A DNA stretch of 8,084 nt from Actinomycetota bacterium (lineage in GTDB: Bacteria > Actinomycetota > Actinomycetes > Actinomycetales > Microbacteriaceae), in assembly GCA_016870695.1 (NCBI GenBank), contig VGAV01000093.1:1-8084 (forward strand). The letters are read 5' to 3'. Position 1 is the first letter of the stretch. Every line of letters begins with the position of its first letter. Shown piece after piece: positions 5,490 through 8,084 of this stretch. Under the pieces are notes generated by a model, which was not told the DNA's origin, ran no database searches, and saw nothing but the letters and a program-made list of their open reading frames with translations. A program made the position numbers and the translations under genes.

Positions 5490-5945
5490 TCAGGCCTGGC
5501 GCAGGCCCTCTTCGAGCGCGACCCACGCGAGCATCGCGCACTTCACCCGCGCGGTGTACTTCGAGACGCCCGACAGCGCGGACGCGTCGCCGAACGTCTC
5601 CTCGTCGAGCGGGATCTTCCCGCGGGAACGCAGCGCCTCGCGGAACCGCTCGATCAGCGCCTGGGCGTCGGGGAGCGGCATCCCGTCGTCCCCTCCGTCC
5701 TCGCGGAGCAGCGCGACGAGCATCGACGCCGACGCCTGCGAGATCGAGCAGCCGGCGCCCTCCCACGTCACGGAGGCGACACGGTCGTCCTCGGTGGTGA
5801 CGCGGAGGGTGATCTCGTCGCCGCAGATCGGGTTGCGCTGGTGGACGGTCGCGCTGTGCGCCCCGGGCTCGTCGAGGCCGAAGCCGCGCCGGTTCTTGGC
5901 GTGGTCGAGGATGAGCTCCTGATACAGCGCGTCGAGCCCGCTCAT
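5490..5945 (-). CDS. sufU: SufU zinc-dependent sulfurtransferase
   Basis: A 151-residue cytosolic protein that accepts sulfur from the cysteine desulfurase SufS and passes it to the Suf Fe-S cluster assembly machinery. The zinc site is intact: Cys41 and Asp43 in NPICGDE, Cys66 in GAGCSISQAS and Cys136 in ARVKCAMLAW. The insertion between Cys66 and the last Cys (about residues 82-125) marks it as SufU and not IscU. MSGLDALYQELILDHAKNRRG is the normal N-terminus, and length is typical. Its ATG overlaps the sufS stop in an ATGA (5942-5945), so translation is coupled to sufS and the two proteins are made together. The sufBCD genes are not in the window and must be elsewhere. Confidence 0.95.
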   Translation of the reverse strand: MSGLDALYQELILDHAKNRRGFGLDEPGAHSATVHQRNPICGDEITLRVTTEDDRVASVTWEGAGCSISQASASMLVALLREDGGDDGMPLPDAQALIERFREALRSRGKIPLDEETFGDASALSGVSKYTARVKCAMLAWVALEEGLRQA

Positions 5946-7189
5946 GCGGCGACCTCCGCCCCGAAGAAGGAGCGCACGCCGGAGACCGCGTCGAGGAACG
6001 TGTCGACCTCGTCCGCCGTGGTGTGGATCGCCGCGCTCGCGCGGACGGACGCCGTCAGCCCGAAGCGGCGGTGCAGCGGCTGTGCGCAGTGGTGTCCGAC
6101 GCGTACGGCGACGCCGCGGCTGTCGAGGAACTGCCCCACGTCGTGCGCGTGCACCCCCTCGACGGCGAAGGCCTGCAGGGCGACGCGCTCGGCGGCATCC
6201 GTGTCCCCGAGGAGACGGATGCCGGGGATCGACCGCAGCCCCTCGCGCATGCGCCTCTCGAGCGCGGCCTCGTGCGCGTGCGCGGCGGCGAGGTCTTGTG
6301 CGCCGAGCCAGCGGAGGGCGGCGGCGAACCCGACGGCCTGCGACACCGGCTGCGTGCCGGCCTCGAAGCGCTGCGGCGGCGGCAGGTACTCGGCCTCGTC
6401 CAGGGTGACCGTCGTGATCATCGAGCCGCCGGTCGTGAACGGCGGCAGGGCGTCGAGCACCTCGTCGCGACCCCACAACGCGCCGATGCCGTACGGCCCG
6501 TAGACCTTGTGGCCCGAGAACACGGCGAGGTCGACTCCGGATGCCGGGAGGTCGAGGGCCAGGTGAGGTGCGGACTGGCAGGCGTCGAGCACGGTCAGCG
6601 CGCCGACCGCCTGCGCCCGCGCGACCAGATCGGCGACGGGGTTCACGATGCCGAGGACGTTCGAGACGTGCGGGAAGGCGAGGACCTTGGTCCGAGCGCC
6701 GATGAGGGAGTCGGCGGCATCCATGTCGAGGGTGCCGTCCTCGCGGACGGGGATGTGACGCAGGCGCGCGCCGGTGCGGCGGGCCAGCTCCTGCCAGGGG
6801 ATGAGGTTCGCGTGGTGCTCCGCCTCGGTCACGACGATCTCGTCGCCCTCGCGCAGGCGACCGGCGTACCCGAGCGACCCGGCGACGAGGTTGAGACCGC
6901 CGGTGGCACCCGAGGCCCAGACGATCTGCTCCGGCTCGGCGCCGACGAACTCGGCGACGGTGACGCGGGCGTCCTCGAACAGCTCTGTCGCCTCGGCCGC
7001 GAGGGTGTGCGCGCCCCGGTGGACCGCCGCGTTCGCCCGGGACAGGAAGTCGCGCTCGGCATCGAGGACGGCCCGGGGCTTCTGGCTCGTCGCGCCGGAG
7101 TCGAGGTAGACGAGCGGGTGGCCGTCGACCTCGGTCTCGAGGATCGGGAAGTCGGCGCGGACGACGTCGACGTCGAAGGGGAGTGTCAC
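5942..7189 (-). CDS. sufS: SufS cysteine desulfurase
   Basis: A 415-residue PLP enzyme (class V aminotransferase fold, group II desulfurase) that converts L-cysteine to alanine and an enzyme-bound persulfide, supplying sulfur for Fe-S clusters through SufU. Visible: YLDSGATSQKP at 28-38, the PLP-phosphate region GATGGLN at 94-100, TEAEHHANLIPW with His125, LDACQSAPH with Asp202 under the PLP ring, SGHKVYGPYG with the Schiff-base Lys228, and RVGHHCAQP with the catalytic Cys368. Length is normal. The start is a GTG at 7189; the predicted -10 box ends 6 nt upstream and no upstream in-frame alternative is needed. GGGAGG abuts the GTG but is too close to act as a ribosome site, consistent with leaderless translation. 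Confidence 0.95.
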   Translation of the reverse strand: MTLPFDVDVVRADFPILETEVDGHPLVYLDSGATSQKPRAVLDAERDFLSRANAAVHRGAHTLAAEATELFEDARVTVAEFVGAEPEQIVWASGATGGLNLVAGSLGYAGRLREGDEIVVTEAEHHANLIPWQELARRTGARLRHIPVREDGTLDMDAADSLIGARTKVLAFPHVSNVLGIVNPVADLVARAQAVGALTVLDACQSAPHLALDLPASGVDLAVFSGHKVYGPYGIGALWGRDEVLDALPPFTTGGSMITTVTLDEAEYLPPPQRFEAGTQPVSQAVGFAAALRWLGAQDLAAAHAHEAALERRMREGLRSIPGIRLLGDTDAAERVALQAFAVEGVHAHDVGQFLDSRGVAVRVGHHCAQPLHRRFGLTASVRASAAIHTTADEVDTFLDAVSGVRSFFGAEVAA

Positions 7190-7195
7190 CCTCCC

Positions 7196-7201
7196 AGGCT
7201 A
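7196..7201 (-). promoter_or_regulatory. -10 box, leaderless promoter of sufSU
   Basis: On the minus strand TAGCCT ends 6 nt before the GTG start of sufS, the spacing of a leaderless actinobacterial promoter. No recognisable -35 lies 16-18 nt further upstream. The IolE-like gene ends only about 50 nt upstream, so readthrough from it may also contribute. Confidence 0.55.
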
Positions 7202-7248
7202 CGGCGCGGCGGGAGGGGTGGCGCCCGGGGTGGGCCGGCGGGCGTCGG

Positions 7249-8084
7249 TCAGGGACCGAACGTGCGTCCGACCCACTCGCGGCTGGCGCGAGCACTGGCA
7301 TCCGGATCCCCGTGCACCTGGTCGACCTCGATGATGATCCAGCCGCCGAAGTCCTCGGGGAGCGCGGCGATGACGCCGTCGACGTCGAGGTCGCCGCGGC
7401 CCGGCTCGCGGAAGAAGTCCTCCAGGGCCACGTCGGTGTAAGGCCGGGGCTCCCGCCGCCACCGCTCCACGGCCTCGGCGGGCAGGTCCTTCACGTGCAG
7501 GTCGAGGATGCGATCGGCGTGACGGCGCGTCATCTCGACGGCATCCATTCCCGCCCAGGCGAGGTGCCCGATGTCGAAGGACGCGCCGAGCAGGTCGGGC
7601 CCGATGGCGTCGAGCACGGTCTCGATCTCGTCCTCCGTCTCGATCCACGTGCCCACGTGGTTGTGGAGGCCGGCGCGCACGCCCTCCTCCTGCAGGATGC
7701 CGGCGGCCTCGGCGAGGACGTCGATCTGCCGCTTGAGGCGATCGGGGTCCGCCCGGTGCCCGACCGCCGCCCGCTCCGACCATCGCGGCAGGACGTAGTT
7801 CACCTCCGGTGCGAGGAAGACGGAGTCGAGCCCGAAGAAGTTCGACTCCTCGGCCTTCCGGCGGACGGGGGTGAACCACCGGATCCATTCCGCCGTGCCC
7901 GGCCGGAGATCGAGGCCGTGATCCTCGGGCAGGCCGATCGATGCGTATCCCGGGGCCGGTCGCAGTCCGGCGTCGGCGATCATGCGGGCGTACTCCTGGA
8001 GGGTCTGGGTTTCCAGGACCTCCATCATCGTCGCGTCGAAGCCGGCTGCCGCGACCGCCCGCAGCACGTCCGGGTACTCCGAGC
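7249..8084 (-). CDS. IolE-like sugar isomerase/dehydratase, TIM barrel (5' partial)
   Basis: 277 residues of a xylose-isomerase-like TIM-barrel protein (sugar phosphate isomerase/epimerase superfamily, AP endonuclease 2 fold). It begins mid-gene as SEYPDVLRAVAAAGFD, the first barrel strand and helix, so probably 10-25 residues are beyond the right edge; the GTG at 8067 is not a likely start. GLHNHVGTWIETEDEI, SFDIGHLAWAG, ILDLHVKDL and GGWIIIEVDQ follow the order and spacing seen in inosose dehydratase (IolE) and IolI/IolH-type proteins, with the His, Asp, His and Glu that bind the divalent metal. A role in inositol or related cyclitol/sugar catabolism is therefore possible. No other iol gene is visible, so the substrate stays open. 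Its stop is 60 nt before sufS on the same strand. Confidence 0.82.
   Translation of the reverse strand, partial: SEYPDVLRAVAAAGFDATMMEVLETQTLQEYARMIADAGLRPAPGYASIGLPEDHGLDLRPGTAEWIRWFTPVRRKAEESNFFGLDSVFLAPEVNYVLPRWSERAAVGHRADPDRLKRQIDVLAEAAGILQEEGVRAGLHNHVGTWIETEDEIETVLDAIGPDLLGASFDIGHLAWAGMDAVEMTRRHADRILDLHVKDLPAEAVERWRREPRPYTDVALEDFFREPGRGDLDVDGVIAALPEDFGGWIIIEVDQVHGDPDASARASREWVGRTFGP

Noticed and set aside
7222..7244. Hairpin between the IolE-like gene and sufS (CGCCCG with CGGGCG)
   Set aside because: Only six base pairs with an 11-nt loop and no T tract, which is expected by chance in DNA of this GC content.
5946..7301. Upstream extension of the sufU frame through sufS
   Set aside because: This frame is merely free of stops inside sufS; SufU begins normally at 5945 with the ATGA overlap.
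6023..7441. 472-codon plus-strand open frame opposite sufS
   Set aside because: It mirrors sufS, which has all catalytic motifs, and its translation is repetitive Arg/Gly/Val-rich sequence with no recognisable family.

Overview
This is a high-GC (about 70% by eye) chromosomal window. It has strong G/C bias at third codon positions, GTG starts, and -10 boxes placed 6-8 nt before the start codon (leaderless transcripts). The gene complement is actinobacterial: a SufS-SufU pair, an ArsR/SRPBCC pair and a DUF429 protein. Together with the frequent word GGATGCC/GGCATCC this suggests Microbacteriaceae, probably Microbacterium or a relative. That assignment is inference from style and not from a marker gene. 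I see no rRNA, tRNA, CRISPR array, transposase, integrase or phage gene.

Layout from left to right. (1) The 3' part of a MatC/SLC13-type membrane carrier (+, cut by the left edge) ends in a strong hairpin. (2) A leaderless DUF429 gene (+) has its last codons inside a repeat array of six copies of a 9-bp core, AACTCCTGA, three in each orientation, about 65-76 bp apart. The array is followed by a hairpin and a short coding-like tail. (3) A YeaE-like aldo/keto reductase (-) converges on that array. Upstream of it lie what look like scraps of two lost genes on the same strand: a 23-codon ORF resembling the two ends of an ABM-type (quinol) monooxygenase, and a RidA-like C-terminus. (4) A divergent two-gene unit (+) follows: an ArsR-family repressor whose promoter has a clear -35/-10 and a palindrome over the start codon, then a protein with two SRPBCC (AHSA1) domains. 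It closes with a hairpin terminator. (5) A long imperfect hairpin with 19-bp internal periodicity separates this unit from the convergent sufU. (6) sufS and sufU (-) overlap by ATGA and make the desulfurase/sulfur-transfer pair for Fe-S cluster assembly. sufS appears to have its own leaderless promoter. (7) An IolE-like sugar isomerase/dehydratase gene (-) is cut by the right edge.

The genes are mostly independent small units and not one pathway. Two are functionally tight pairs: ArsR with SRPBCC (regulator and probable target) and SufS with SufU. I do not see a convincing new multi-gene system. The most unusual material is non-coding: the two-orientation AACTCCTGA array, the 19-bp-period hairpin, the excess of GGATGCC words, and the gene remnants around the aldo/keto reductase.
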